From the NCBI RefSeq assembly GCF_000968015.1, contig NZ_LACH01000041.1:1-64000 (forward strand): 64,000 nt of DNA, in the 5' to 3' direction. Below the pieces are notes generated by a model, which did no database searches, was not told where the DNA came from, and was given only the letters and a program-made list of their open reading frames with translations. Every line of letters starts with the position of its first letter. The stretch's first letter is position 1. Positions 17,988 to 27,199 of the stretch are shown here, one piece after another. The stretch is from Pseudomonas fluorescens (GTDB lineage: Bacteria; Pseudomonadota; Gammaproteobacteria; Pseudomonadales; Pseudomonadaceae). The position numbers were made by a program, and so were the translations under genes.

Positions 17988-18845
17988 ATGAGCAACTACG
18001 CCAATAATAACTGGATGGCCGCCACGCCGACCATTGACACTTTATCGCTCTGCGAACTGACTCTGCCTGGCACTCATAATGCTGGCTGCGACTGGAAAGC
18101 GCCCTGGCCGTTTATCGGCCCTCCCGCCCACTGGGTGGCCTGTCAGCATGAATCGTTCTACCACCAACTGTGTCATGGGTCCCGAGCACTTGATGCCCGT
18201 TTGATTTATGACGCCACGGCCCCAGGGTTATGAAAATTCATATTTTTACATGACCGCCACCGTTCTAACCGCACGTTGGGAAACCTGGTGACCGATCTAA
18301 ATAGATTCCTGATGGAAAACCCTGACGAGTTTGTCATTCTGGATTTTCACCAACTCAAGGACGGCGAGCATCCATTTGACTTCAGATACTTCAACGACAT
18401 GATGTTGAGGTTTATCGGCCATCGGATGATTCCTGCCCAAAACCAGGGCCTGAGCCTTAATAGCCTCAAGCACATCAGCTCACTGCAAAGGGTACTGGTC
18501 GCGGCCCCATGGCACAGTGCACTTGATCGAAATGTATTTCACGAGCAGATCGGGCACAAATGGTCTGGCAGCGGTATCACCAATGCCGCGGATTTGGAAA
18601 AGCACATTATTAATGTGCTGAAAAACCCGCCTGGTCCATGGGCACCGTGGTCACTTTCCGCCACCAGTTACAGCGCTCTCGGTGGCCCCGTAGATATTCA
18701 TGACAAGCTTAATTCCTGGTTCGATCCGAAGAAAAGCGACTGGGCGTCAAAGTGCAACATCATCAATGTCGATTTTATTGAAGAATCCAACATTGTCTCT
18801 TATTGCCGAACTGTAAACTTGACGAAAGCGAGCAAGCGAAATTAA
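17988..18845 (+). pseudogene. PI-PLC X-domain-like gene interrupted by one in-frame TGA
   Basis: The reading frame from ATG 17988 (AAGGA 9 bases upstream) runs 81 codons to a TGA at 18231-18233 and then continues open in the same frame to 18845. The whole frame would be 285 residues, close to the intact 291-residue neighbour at 19037, and aligns with it on both sides of the stop. LTLPGTHNAG precedes the TGA; IFLHDRHRSNRT and FLMENPDEFVILDFHQL follow it. A single substitution therefore separates it from a full-length phosphatidylinositol-phospholipase-C-like protein. A restart at TTG 18276 could make only the C-terminal part. There is no signal peptide. A sequencing error cannot be excluded. 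Confidence 0.75.
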
Positions 18846-19036
18846 CCATTTTCGCGCTATCAAATAGCTATTCTTGTGTAAGTGTTTCCGACGCTGGCAA
18901 TACTGCCACGCACTTCTATGCTGGGTCATGAAAGCCTTTTGTCTCAGGCGAACGATACGGATGTGGCACCCAGCCACATCCGACATATGAACTTCTTCTC
19001 CCCACGGATGGGGGGAATCAATGACAAGGAACTGTC

Positions 19037-19912
19037 ATGACCCGCAATACAGCAACCACACTCGACAAACAGAAATGGATGAGCAACGTACTGGATATCG
19101 GCCAGTTGAAGCTGACTGAAATTGTCTGGCCCTGCACGCACAACGCTGGCATGGACAAAAAAGCGCCCAACTACGAGGTGGTGGTAGGCAACTGGACGAC
19201 GTGCCAGAACGACTCATTTGCCTGGCAACTGGCCAACGGCGCACGGGCGTTCGATATCCGGCTTGGCTGTACCGCCGGCCCGGTAGTACCGGTGTTCTAC
19301 TTCCATCACAACGGCTATCAGTCCCACCGCATTGTTGATGAACTGATCGACGCGGTGACGACATTCCTCGACCGAAACCCGAACGAATTCATCGTCCTCG
19401 ACTTCCACCAGTTAGAGGATGCGGCGAAGCCTTTCGGCTACCAACAACTCAATGATCTTCTGATGCGCGGCCTGGGCTCGCGCTTGATCCGTCCTTCGGA
19501 CGCGCGCAGTACCGTGGAACAGCTCAAGCGCGCCAGTTCGCAGCGCCGAATTGTCATGGCCGCACAGGCGAAACCCGGACTCGACAGTGAGTATTTCTGG
19601 CCGAAAATACCTCACAAATGGAGCGGCAAGGTATTCACCGACACCCTCGATCTGCAATCGCATATCCAGACCACCCTTGTGGGGGCGCCTTACGATACAT
19701 TTCTATGGTCGTTGCCTGCGACCTGCTATTCGTTGCTGGGTGGCCCGCAGCACATCAAAAACCAAATCAACGATTGGTTCCACACCTCCCGCGATTGGGT
19801 CACCCGTTGCAGCATCATCAGCACCGATTTTTTTGACGAGGCAGACATTGTCCGCTACTGCTGGAGCGCCACCAGCATGAAAGCGGTTTACGGGGACAGG
19901 TTGCATGCATAG
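19037..19912 (+). CDS. PI-PLC X-domain-like phosphodiesterase
   Basis: 291 aa, intact. It shows the X-domain hallmarks of bacterial phosphatidylinositol-specific phospholipase C: a first His in VWPCTHNAGMD (about residue 37), the block FDIRLGC, a second His region in FYFHHNGYQS, and FLDRNPNEFIVLDFHQLED. No secretion signal is visible, so if exported it uses another route, or it acts inside the cell. ATG 19037 has AAGGAACTG upstream. It is a diverged paralogue of the interrupted gene at 17988, 191 bases upstream. Bacterial members cleave phosphatidylinositol or GPI-type lipids; the substrate here is not known. Confidence 0.8.
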   Translation: MTRNTATTLDKQKWMSNVLDIGQLKLTEIVWPCTHNAGMDKKAPNYEVVVGNWTTCQNDSFAWQLANGARAFDIRLGCTAGPVVPVFYFHHNGYQSHRIVDELIDAVTTFLDRNPNEFIVLDFHQLEDAAKPFGYQQLNDLLMRGLGSRLIRPSDARSTVEQLKRASSQRRIVMAAQAKPGLDSEYFWPKIPHKWSGKVFTDTLDLQSHIQTTLVGAPYDTFLWSLPATCYSLLGGPQHIKNQINDWFHTSRDWVTRCSIISTDFFDEADIVRYCWSATSMKAVYGDRLHA

Positions 19913-19991
19913 GCGAAAGCCAAAGCAGGCTGGCACAGCAGGCGCCAAAAGAGGCATGATCCGATAGCGATAATAAGAAAAGCGTCCTGAC

Positions 19992-20897
19992 ATGACCCGA
20001 ACAGCCCGCGTGACAGACCCCTCCTACGAACTGATGGACGACCACAACGGGTTGTCCATCATCTACCGCCAGCACGGATTCCCCTGCCCGTTGGTGCGCT
20101 GGCATTTCCACAAGGAATACGAACTGCACCTGATCGTCGCCAGCTCCGGCAAAGTGTTCATCGGTGACTACATCGGCAACTTCTATCCGGAATCGCTGTT
20201 TCTCACCGGCCCCAACCTGCCCCACAACTGGATCAGCCAGGTGGCCGAAGACGAAGTGGTGGCCAAGCGCGACATGCTGGTCAATTTCACGGACGAGTTG
20301 TTCGACAGCGGCCACGTGGTGTTTGCCGAGCTCAAGGCGCTGGCGCCGCTATTGGAGCGCGCCCAGTACGGCATCGAGTTTCGCTGCAAGCGCATCATCC
20401 GCCAGGCCATGACGTTGATGCAGCGCATCGCCGACACCAAAGGCGTGACGCGCCTCGGGCACTTTTTCATTCTGCTGGAGTTGCTGGCGACCTCTGACGA
20501 CTATCAGCTGCTGTCCGGGGCCACGACACCGCAATTGGCCGACGAGCACAATATCGATCGCACCAACCGGGCGGTGGATTACATCTTCGCGCATTACGCC
20601 CGTGAACTGCCGCTGGAGGAAGTCGCCGAGCACTTGGGCATGAAGCCGACTTATTTCAGTCGAGTGTTCAAGCAAGCCACTGGCCGCTGCTTCATCGAAT
20701 TCGTCAATCGACTGCGCATCAGCAAGTCCTGTGAGCTGTTGGCCGACGGTGACAAACCGGTAACCGATGTGTGTTTCGAATCGGGCTTCAACAATATTTC
20801 CAATTTCAATCGGCGCTTTCAGCAACTCAAGGGCATGACGCCGTCGCATTACCGGCGGTTGGCGGTGCAGCGGTTGACTGAGCAAAATCTCGGGTAA
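19992..20897 (+). CDS. mtlR: MtlR, AraC-family activator of the mannitol operon
   Basis: 301 aa with an N-terminal cupin-like sensing domain (RWHFHKEYELHLIVASSGKV) and a C-terminal AraC/XylS double helix-turn-helix (about 190-290; LEEVAEHLGMKPTYFSRVFKQ and VTDVCFESGFNNISNFNRRFQ). In P. fluorescens this protein activates the mannitol/sorbitol/arabitol operon, and here it stands directly upstream of mtlE in the same orientation, as in the described locus. Identification rests on family and synteny. A REP element and a 318-base gap separate it from mtlE. Likely sites it binds are noted at 21065. Confidence 0.9.
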   Translation: MTRTARVTDPSYELMDDHNGLSIIYRQHGFPCPLVRWHFHKEYELHLIVASSGKVFIGDYIGNFYPESLFLTGPNLPHNWISQVAEDEVVAKRDMLVNFTDELFDSGHVVFAELKALAPLLERAQYGIEFRCKRIIRQAMTLMQRIADTKGVTRLGHFFILLELLATSDDYQLLSGATTPQLADEHNIDRTNRAVDYIFAHYARELPLEEVAEHLGMKPTYFSRVFKQATGRCFIEFVNRLRISKSCELLADGDKPVTDVCFESGFNNISNFNRRFQQLKGMTPSHYRRLAVQRLTEQNLG

Positions 20898-20900
20898 AGA

Positions 20901-20987
20901 AAGATCAAAAGATCGCAGGCTTCGCCAGCTCCTACAGGGGATCGCATTCCAGCGTAGGCGCTGGCGAAGCCTGCGATCTTTGATCTT
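20901..20987. repeat. REP-like palindrome (GATCGCAGGCTTCGCCAGC class)
   Basis: AAGATCAAAAGATCGCAGGC... (20901-20929) is inverted at 20960-20987. It lies 3 bases after the mtlR stop and can separate mtlR and mtlE transcripts. It is related to the elements at 29875 and 43051. Confidence 0.85.
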
Positions 20988-21064
20988 GGGGCCCAAAACC
21001 TGTACAGAATCCATAGGGTTTAACCGCTAAAAAGCCGCTCCCTGCACCTCTCCCTCAAAACCCC

Positions 21065-21130
21065 AGTGCAAAATAGTATCGATTCAAGTGCGATGGATGA
21101 TTTGTCTCGCCATCAATAGAAGGCTGTAAT
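21065..21130 (+). promoter_or_regulatory. Candidate mtlE promoter with AraC-type direct repeats
   Basis: A sigma-70-like pair TTGTCT (21102-21107) and TGTAAT (21125-21130) is spaced by exactly 17 bases. Just upstream stand two direct AGTGC half-sites at 21065 and 21087, 22 bases apart (about two helix turns), the proximal one reaching the -35 region as AraC-class activators usually require. I infer that these are MtlR sites. The remainder of the gap 20988-21215 holds the leader and a good Shine-Dalgarno (AAAAGGAG) for mtlE. Confidence 0.55.
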
Positions 21131-21215
21131 CAGCGCACATTCTTCCCTCCGCAGGAAGACACAAAAACAATAACTGTCCTTCTGCAACCCGCCGGGTGCA
21201 GAAAAGGAGTGCACG

Positions 21216-22526
21216 ATGCAACCTTCTGTAAAAGCTCTGCTTGCCCTCACCTGCATGACCCTCAGCAGCGTCAGCCTCGGCGCCCAGACCCTGACCATCG
21301 CCACCGTCAACAACAGCGACATGATCCGCATGCAAAAACTCTCGAAAGCCTTCGAGGCCGAGCATCCGGACATCAAGCTCAATTGGGTGGTGCTGGAAGA
21401 AAACGTCCTGCGCCAACGCCTGACCACCGACATCGCCACTCAGGGCGGACAGTTCGATGTACTGACCATTGGCATGTACGAAGCCGCACTCTGGGGCGCC
21501 AAAGGTTGGCTGGAGCCGATGAAGGACTTGCCGGCCAGTTACGCCCTCGACGACGTGTTCCCATCGGTGCGTGAAGGCCTGTCGGTCAAGGGTTCGCTGT
21601 ATGCCTTGCCCTTTTACGCCGAAAGCTCCATCACCTATTACCGTACCGATCTGTTCAAGGAAGCCGGGCTGACCATGCCCGAGCACCCGACCTGGACCCA
21701 GATCAGCGAATTCGCCGGCAAGCTCACCAATAAGGATAAAGAACAGTACGGCATTTGCCTGCGCGGCAAGGCCGGTTGGGGCGAGAACATGGCGCTGATC
21801 ACCACCGTCGCCAATGCCTATGGTGCGCGCTGGTTCGATGAGCAGTGGAAGCCGGAATTCACCGGCCCCGAGTGGAAAAACGCGCTGAATTTCTACGTCG
21901 ACACCATGAAGAAATCCGGCCCGCCGGGTGCATCGAGCAACGGTTTCAACGAAAACCTGGCGCTGTTCAACAGCGGCAAATGCGCGATCTGGGTCGATGC
22001 CAGCGTCGCCGGTTCCTTCGTCACCGACAAGACCCAAAGCAAGGTCAGCGACCACGTCGGCTTCACCTACGCGCCGCACGAGACCACCGACAAGGGCTCG
22101 GCCTGGCTGTATTCCTGGGCGCTGGCCATTCCGACCAGCTCCAAGGCCAAGGACGCCGCGAAAACCTTCAGCGCCTGGGCCACTTCCAAGGAGTATGGCG
22201 CTTTGGTTGCCGAGAAAGACGGCATTGCCAATGTACCGCCAGGTACCCGCGCTTCCACGTACAGCGATGAGTACATGAAGGCGGCGCCGTTCGCCAAGGT
22301 GACCCTTGAATCGCTGAAAGCCGCGGACCCGAGCAAGCCGACCCTCAAGCCCGTGCCGTATATCGGCATCCAGTTGGTGACCATTCCTGAATTCCAGGCC
22401 GTGGGCACCCAGGTCGGCAAGCTGTTCTCGGCGGCACTGATCGGCCAGACCACGGTTGACCAGGCCCTGACCGCTGCCCAGTCAACCACCGAACGTGAAA
22501 TGAAGCGCGCCGGTTACCCCAAGTAA
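21216..22526 (+). CDS. mtlE: MtlE, mannitol/sorbitol ABC transporter binding protein
   Basis: 436 aa: signal peptide (MQPSVKALLALTCMTLSSVSLGAQ), then a type-1 solute-binding protein (extracellular family 1) with TLTIATVNNSDMIRMQKL, LPFYAESSITYYRTDLFKEAGL and a C-terminal lobe. It captures polyols in the periplasm and delivers them to MtlFG. First gene of the operon, with the strong ribosome site AAAAGGAG 7 bases before ATG. A REP palindrome immediately follows its stop, an arrangement that in malEF-type operons stabilises the upstream message and allows excess binding protein. Assigned by family and operon context. Confidence 0.92.
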   Translation: MQPSVKALLALTCMTLSSVSLGAQTLTIATVNNSDMIRMQKLSKAFEAEHPDIKLNWVVLEENVLRQRLTTDIATQGGQFDVLTIGMYEAALWGAKGWLEPMKDLPASYALDDVFPSVREGLSVKGSLYALPFYAESSITYYRTDLFKEAGLTMPEHPTWTQISEFAGKLTNKDKEQYGICLRGKAGWGENMALITTVANAYGARWFDEQWKPEFTGPEWKNALNFYVDTMKKSGPPGASSNGFNENLALFNSGKCAIWVDASVAGSFVTDKTQSKVSDHVGFTYAPHETTDKGSAWLYSWALAIPTSSKAKDAAKTFSAWATSKEYGALVAEKDGIANVPPGTRASTYSDEYMKAAPFAKVTLESLKAADPSKPTLKPVPYIGIQLVTIPEFQAVGTQVGKLFSAALIGQTTVDQALTAAQSTTEREMKRAGYPK

Positions 22527-22537
22527 CCCGCGTACCC

Positions 22538-22629
22538 CTGTGGGAGCGAGCTTGCTCGCGATGAGGCTATGACATTCACCATCTATATCGGCTGAAAGAT
22601 CGCCATCGCGAGCAAGCTCGCTCCCACAG
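22538..22629. repeat. REP palindrome between mtlE and mtlF
   Basis: CTGTGGGAGCGAGCTTGCTC... (22538-22562) is inverted at 22605-22629, the same class as at 53. It is placed inside the mtl operon between the binding protein and the permeases, and probably tunes the relative levels of MtlE and MtlFG. Confidence 0.9.
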
Positions 22630-22668
22630 TTGATCTTCATATGTCTGTTCCTTATCGGTTCTATCGCC

Positions 22669-23595
22669 ATGAATATTTCAACTGCCAAAGCTCACATGGA
22701 CATTCCCCAACCGGTGCGTAAAAGCCGGTTGGCCAACCCCGGCTGGTTCCTGGTCAGCCCCTCGGTGGCGCTGTTGCTGCTGTGGATGATCGTGCCGCTG
22801 GGCATGACTGTTTACTTCTCGCTGATCCGCTACAACCTGCTCTATCCCGGCGAGAACGAGTTCGTCGGGCTGGAGAACTTCAGCTACTTCCTCAGCGACT
22901 CGGGTTTCCTGCCCGGCGCCACCAACACCTTGTTGCTGGTCGGCAGCGTGCTGCTGATCAGCGTGGTGTTCGGCGTGTTGATCAGTGCGCTGTTGGAGGC
23001 CAGTGAGTTTCTCGGTCGCGGCATCGTGCGGGTGATGCTGATCTCGCCGTTTTTCATCATGCCAACCGTCGGTGCGCTGATCTGGAAGAACCTGATTTTC
23101 CACCCGGTCTCGGGGATCCTCGCCTACGTCTGGAAGTTGTTCGGCGCGCAGCCGGTGGACTGGCTGGCGCACTACCCGCTGCTGTCGATCATCATCATTG
23201 TGTCCTGGCAATGGCTGCCGTTCGCGATCCTGATCCTGATGACCGCCATGCAGTCCCTCGACCAGGAGCAGAAGGAAGCCGCGCGCCTCGACGGTGCCGG
23301 GCCGATCGCGATTTTCTGGCATCTGACCTTGCCGCACCTGGCACGGCCGATTGCCGTCGTGGTGATGATCGAAACCATCTTCCTGCTCTCGGTGTTCGCC
23401 GAAATATTCACCACCACCAACGGCGGCCCCGGCTACGCCTCGACCAACCTCGCCTACCTGATCTACAACCAGGCGCTGGTGCAGTTCGACGTCGGCATGG
23501 CGTCCGCGGGTGGCTTGATCGCGGTGGTGATCGCCAACATCGCGGCCATCGTGCTGGTGCGCATGATCGGCAAAAACCTGACAGACAAAGCCTGA
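22669..23595 (+). CDS. mtlF: MtlF, polyol ABC transporter permease
   Basis: 308 aa, a MalF-type permease with about six membrane spans. It carries the coupling-helix motif EAARLDGAGPIAIFWHLTLPHL (EAA loop) that docks on MtlK. ATG at 22669 (MNISTAKAHMD) is chosen, although its ribosome site is weak; ATG 22696 is a possible alternative. The frame upstream overlaps the REP element and is not coding. It is followed after 10 bases by mtlG. The function in mannitol, sorbitol and arabitol uptake is by family and operon position. Confidence 0.9.
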   Translation: MNISTAKAHMDIPQPVRKSRLANPGWFLVSPSVALLLLWMIVPLGMTVYFSLIRYNLLYPGENEFVGLENFSYFLSDSGFLPGATNTLLLVGSVLLISVVFGVLISALLEASEFLGRGIVRVMLISPFFIMPTVGALIWKNLIFHPVSGILAYVWKLFGAQPVDWLAHYPLLSIIIIVSWQWLPFAILILMTAMQSLDQEQKEAARLDGAGPIAIFWHLTLPHLARPIAVVVMIETIFLLSVFAEIFTTTNGGPGYASTNLAYLIYNQALVQFDVGMASAGGLIAVVIANIAAIVLVRMIGKNLTDKA

Positions 23596-23605
23596 GGCCT
23601 GCGCC

Positions 23606-24436
23606 ATGACCCTTCAACAATCCCGCCGCCTGCAAAGCCTGCTGCTCGGCACCCTGGCCTGGGCCATCGCGATCCTGATCTTCTTCCCGATCTTCTGGAT
23701 GGTGATGACCAGTTTCAAAACCGAAATCGATGCGTTCGCCACGCCGCCGCAGTTCATCTTCACGCCCACGCTGGAGAACTACCTGCACATCAACGAGCGC
23801 AGCGATTACTTCAGCTTCGCCTGGAACTCGGTGGTGATTTCCTTCAGCGCTACGGCTCTGTGCCTGCTGATCGCGGTGCCGGCGGCCTACTCGATGGCGT
23901 TCTACGAAACCAAACGCACCAAAGGCACGCTGCTGTGGATGCTCTCCACCAAGATGCTGCCACCGGTGGGCGTGCTGATGCCGATCTACCTGTTGGCCAA
24001 GAGTTTCGGCCTGCTGGATACGCGCATCGCCCTGATTGTGATCTACACACTGATCAACCTGCCGATCGTGGTCTGGATGATTTACACCTACTTCAAAGAC
24101 ATCCCCAAGGACATCCTCGAAGCCGCTCGCCTCGACGGTGCCACGCTGTGGCAGGAAATGGTCCGGGTGCTGCTGCCGATTGCCAAGGGTGGCCTGGCGT
24201 CCACGGTGTTGCTGTCGCTGATCCTGTGCTGGAACGAGGCGTTCTGGTCCTTGAACCTGACCTCGTCGAAAGCCGCACCGCTGACCGCGTTGATCGCCTC
24301 GTACTCAAGCCCCGAAGGTCTGTTCTGGGCCAAGTTGTCGGCGGTGTCGACGCTGGCCTGCGCGCCGATCCTGATCTTCGGCTGGATCAGCCAGAAACAA
24401 TTGGTCCGCGGCCTGTCGTTCGGCGCCGTGAAATGA
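23606..24436 (+). CDS. mtlG: MtlG, polyol ABC transporter permease
   Basis: 276 aa, a MalG-type permease with six predicted spans (for example ILIFFPIFWMVMTSF and ALCLLIAVPAAYSMAFY) and the EAA loop LEAARLDGATLWQEMVRVLLP. It pairs with MtlF to form the membrane channel. ATG at 23606 has GAGG upstream and lies 10 bases after mtlF. A REP palindrome separates it from mtlK. Confidence 0.92.
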   Translation: MTLQQSRRLQSLLLGTLAWAIAILIFFPIFWMVMTSFKTEIDAFATPPQFIFTPTLENYLHINERSDYFSFAWNSVVISFSATALCLLIAVPAAYSMAFYETKRTKGTLLWMLSTKMLPPVGVLMPIYLLAKSFGLLDTRIALIVIYTLINLPIVVWMIYTYFKDIPKDILEAARLDGATLWQEMVRVLLPIAKGGLASTVLLSLILCWNEAFWSLNLTSSKAAPLTALIASYSSPEGLFWAKLSAVSTLACAPILIFGWISQKQLVRGLSFGAVK

Positions 24437-24443
24437 ATATCCC

Positions 24444-24533
24444 TGTAGGAGTGAGCCTGCTCGCGATAGCGATGTGTCAGGCACCGATGATGTCGACTGA
24501 CACGGCCCCATCGCGAGCAGGCTCACTCCTACA
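24444..24533. repeat. REP palindrome between mtlG and mtlK
   Basis: TGTAGGAGTGAGCCTGCTCG... (24444-24467) is inverted at 24510-24533. It is a variant of the GGGAGCGAGCTTGCTCGC class (GAGTGAGCCTGCTC). It is the second REP inside the mtl operon. Confidence 0.88.
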
Positions 24534-24582
24534 AAAAGCCTGTTCGGCTTAATCGAATAACAACATGCGGAGGCCCATCACC

Positions 24583-25686
24583 ATGGCCAACCTGAAAATC
24601 AAGAATCTGCAAAAAGGCTTCGAAGGCTTTTCCATCATCAAAGGCATCGACCTGGAAGTGAACGACCGCGAGTTCGTGGTGTTCGTCGGCCCGTCGGGCT
24701 GCGGCAAATCCACCCTGCTGCGCCTGATCGCCGGCCTGGAAGAAGTCAGCGGCGGCACCATCGAACTCGATGGCCGCGACATCACCGAAGTCAGCCCGGC
24801 CAAGCGCGACCTGGCGATGGTGTTCCAGACCTACGCCCTGTACCCGCACATGAGCGTGCGCAAAAACATGTCGTTTGCCCTCGACCTGGCCGGCGTACCG
24901 AAAGCCGAAGTCGAGAAGAAGGTCGGCGAAGCGGCGCGCATCCTTGAGCTCGGGCCGATGCTCGAACGTAAACCGAAACAGTTGTCCGGCGGCCAGCGTC
25001 AACGCGTCGCCATCGGCCGGGCCATCGTGCGCAATCCGAAAATTTTCCTGTTCGACGAACCGCTGTCCAACCTCGACGCCGCGCTGCGGGTGCAGATGCG
25101 CCTGGAACTGTTGCGCCTGCACAAAGAACTCAAAGCCACGATGATCTACGTGACCCACGACCAGGTCGAAGCCATGACCATGGCCGACAAGGTTGTCGTA
25201 CTCAATGGCGGTAAGGTTGAACAAGTCGGCTCGCCGCTGGATCTGTATCACCAGCCGGCCAACCTGTTTGTCGCCGGGTTCCTGGGCACGCCGAAAATGG
25301 GTTTCCTCAAGGGCAAAGTCACCCGCATTGAGCGCCAAAGCTGCGAAGTGCTGCTGGATGCCGGTACCCGCATCACGCTGCCTCTGAGCGGCGCCAACCT
25401 GAGTGTCGGTGGCGCGGTCACCCTGGGCATTCGCCCGGAGCATCTGAATCTCGCGCAAAGCGGCGACTGCACCTTGCAGGTCACCGCCGACGTCAGCGAA
25501 CGCCTGGGTAGCGACACCTTCTGCCACGTGGTGACCTCGTCCGGTGAAGCCTTGACCATGCGCGTTCGCGGCGACCTGGCCAGCCGCTATGGCGAGTCGC
25601 TGAGCCTGCATCTGGACGCCGAGCACTGCCATTTATTCGATGCCGACGGTGTCGCGCTGACCCGCCCACTACGCGCTGCGGCCTGA
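24583..25686 (+). CDS. mtlK: MtlK, polyol ABC transporter ATPase
   Basis: 367 aa, a MalK/UgpC-type ATPase: Walker A GPSGCGKST, Q-loop MVFQTYALYPHMSV, signature LSGGQRQRVAIGRA, Walker B IFLFDEPLSNLDA, switch His in YVTHDQVEAMTMAD, followed by a TOBE-type regulatory domain (about 245-367). ATG 24583 has GCGGAGG 9 bases upstream. It energises import by MtlFG. It lies 15 bases before mtlD. Confidence 0.95.
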   Translation: MANLKIKNLQKGFEGFSIIKGIDLEVNDREFVVFVGPSGCGKSTLLRLIAGLEEVSGGTIELDGRDITEVSPAKRDLAMVFQTYALYPHMSVRKNMSFALDLAGVPKAEVEKKVGEAARILELGPMLERKPKQLSGGQRQRVAIGRAIVRNPKIFLFDEPLSNLDAALRVQMRLELLRLHKELKATMIYVTHDQVEAMTMADKVVVLNGGKVEQVGSPLDLYHQPANLFVAGFLGTPKMGFLKGKVTRIERQSCEVLLDAGTRITLPLSGANLSVGGAVTLGIRPEHLNLAQSGDCTLQVTADVSERLGSDTFCHVVTSSGEALTMRVRGDLASRYGESLSLHLDAEHCHLFDADGVALTRPLRAAA

Positions 25687-25701
25687 TTTCGAGACCTTGT
25701 G

Positions 25702-27174
25702 ATGAAACTCAATAAACAGAACCTCAACCGCCTCGCCCCCGAAGTGGTCCTGCCCGCCTACGCCCTGAGCGACACCCGCCAAGGCATCGCGCACATCGGC
25801 GTCGGTGGTTTTCACCGGGCGCATCAGGCGTATTACACCGATGCGTTGATGAATACCGGCGAAGGCCTGGACTGGGCGATTTGCGGTGTCGGCCTGCGCG
25901 CCGAGGACCGCCGCGCCCGGGACGATCTCAAAGAGCAGGATTACCTCTTCACCCTGTTCGAGCTGGGCGATACCGACGACACCGAAGTCCGGGTGATCGG
26001 CGCGATTCGCGACATGCTGCTGGCCGAAGACGGCGCTGCAGCGCTGATCGACAAACTCGCCAGCCCCGAGATCCGTATCGTTTCGCTGACCATTACCGAA
26101 GGCGGCTACTGCATCGACGACAGCAACGGCGAGTTCATGGCCCAACTGCCGCAGATCCAGCACGACCTGGCACACCCGAACGCACCGAAAACCGTGTTCG
26201 GTTTTCTCTGCGCCGCACTGGCTAAACGCCGTGCAGCCAGCACGCCCGCGTTCACCTTGATGTCCTGCGATAACCTGCCGCACAACGGCGCGGTCACTCG
26301 CAAAGCGTTACTGGCTTTCGCCACCCTGCGCGATGTCGAGTTGCGGGACTGGATCGCCACCCACGTGAGTTTCCCCAACGCGATGGTCGACCGCATCACA
26401 CCGATGACCAGCACCGAACACAAGCTGCAACTGCACGATAAACACGCTATCGACGACGCTTGGCCGGTGGTCTGCGAACCGTTTGTGCAGTGGGTGCTGG
26501 AAGACAAGTTCGTCAATGGCCGACCGGCCTGGGAAAAGGTCGGCGTGCAGTTCACCGACGACGTCACGCCCTATGAAGAGATGAAAATCAAACTGCTCAA
26601 CGGCAGTCACCTGGCGCTCACTTATCTAGGGTTTTTGAAGGGTTACCGCTTCGTTCACGAAACCATGAACGACCCGCTGTTCGTGCGCTACATGCGTGCC
26701 TACATGGACCTGGACGTGACCCCGCAACTGTCACCCGTGCCGGGGATTGACCTGACCGAGTACAAGAACACCCTGGAGGCGCGCTTCTCCAACCAGGCGA
26801 TTGCCGATCAGCTGGAGCGCGTGTGTTCGGACGGCTCGTCGAAGTTTCCGAAGTTCACTGTGCCGACGATCACTCGATTGATTGCTGATGGGCAGGAGAC
26901 CAAACGAGCGGCATTAGTCGTGGCGGCTTGGGCGCTGTATTTGAAGGGCGTGGATGAGAATGGCGATACCTACAGCATTCCTGATCCGCGGGCGGCGTTC
27001 TGTCAGGCGTTGGTGGCGGATGATGCGTTGATCACGCAGCGGTTGCTGGCGGTCGAGGAGATTTTTGGTACGGCGATTGCGCATTCGCCGGAGTTTGTGG
27101 CGGCGTTTGAGTGGTGCTGTAACAGCTTGCGTGACGTCGGAGTGACGCGGACGCTGGAACGGGTGTTGGCCTAG
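25702..27174 (+). CDS. mtlD: Mannitol 2-dehydrogenase
   Basis: 490 aa, a long-chain polyol dehydrogenase that oxidises D-mannitol to D-fructose (and D-arabitol to D-xylulose) with NAD. The N-terminal Rossmann motif is GIAHIGVGGFHRAHQAYY. The catalytic block MKIKLLNGSHLAL contains the Lys, Asn and His that correspond to Lys295, Asn300 and His303 of the P. fluorescens enzyme. Length matches that enzyme (about 490 aa). ATG 25702 directly follows a GTG; both are in frame. Codon use becomes much less biased after about 26870, within the same open frame. The product fructose is taken by MtlZ. Confidence 0.96.
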   Translation: MKLNKQNLNRLAPEVVLPAYALSDTRQGIAHIGVGGFHRAHQAYYTDALMNTGEGLDWAICGVGLRAEDRRARDDLKEQDYLFTLFELGDTDDTEVRVIGAIRDMLLAEDGAAALIDKLASPEIRIVSLTITEGGYCIDDSNGEFMAQLPQIQHDLAHPNAPKTVFGFLCAALAKRRAASTPAFTLMSCDNLPHNGAVTRKALLAFATLRDVELRDWIATHVSFPNAMVDRITPMTSTEHKLQLHDKHAIDDAWPVVCEPFVQWVLEDKFVNGRPAWEKVGVQFTDDVTPYEEMKIKLLNGSHLALTYLGFLKGYRFVHETMNDPLFVRYMRAYMDLDVTPQLSPVPGIDLTEYKNTLEARFSNQAIADQLERVCSDGSSKFPKFTVPTITRLIADGQETKRAALVVAAWALYLKGVDENGDTYSIPDPRAAFCQALVADDALITQRLLAVEEIFGTAIAHSPEFVAAFEWCCNSLRDVGVTRTLERVLA

Positions 27175-27199
27175 ATTAGTTGGGTGTCAGGTGGAACCG

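Noticed and set aside
18231..18233. TGA as selenocysteine codon
   Set aside because: PI-PLC-like proteins have no redox site here, the paralogue has no Cys at the position, and no selenocysteine genes are in the window. A nonsense change or sequencing error is simpler.
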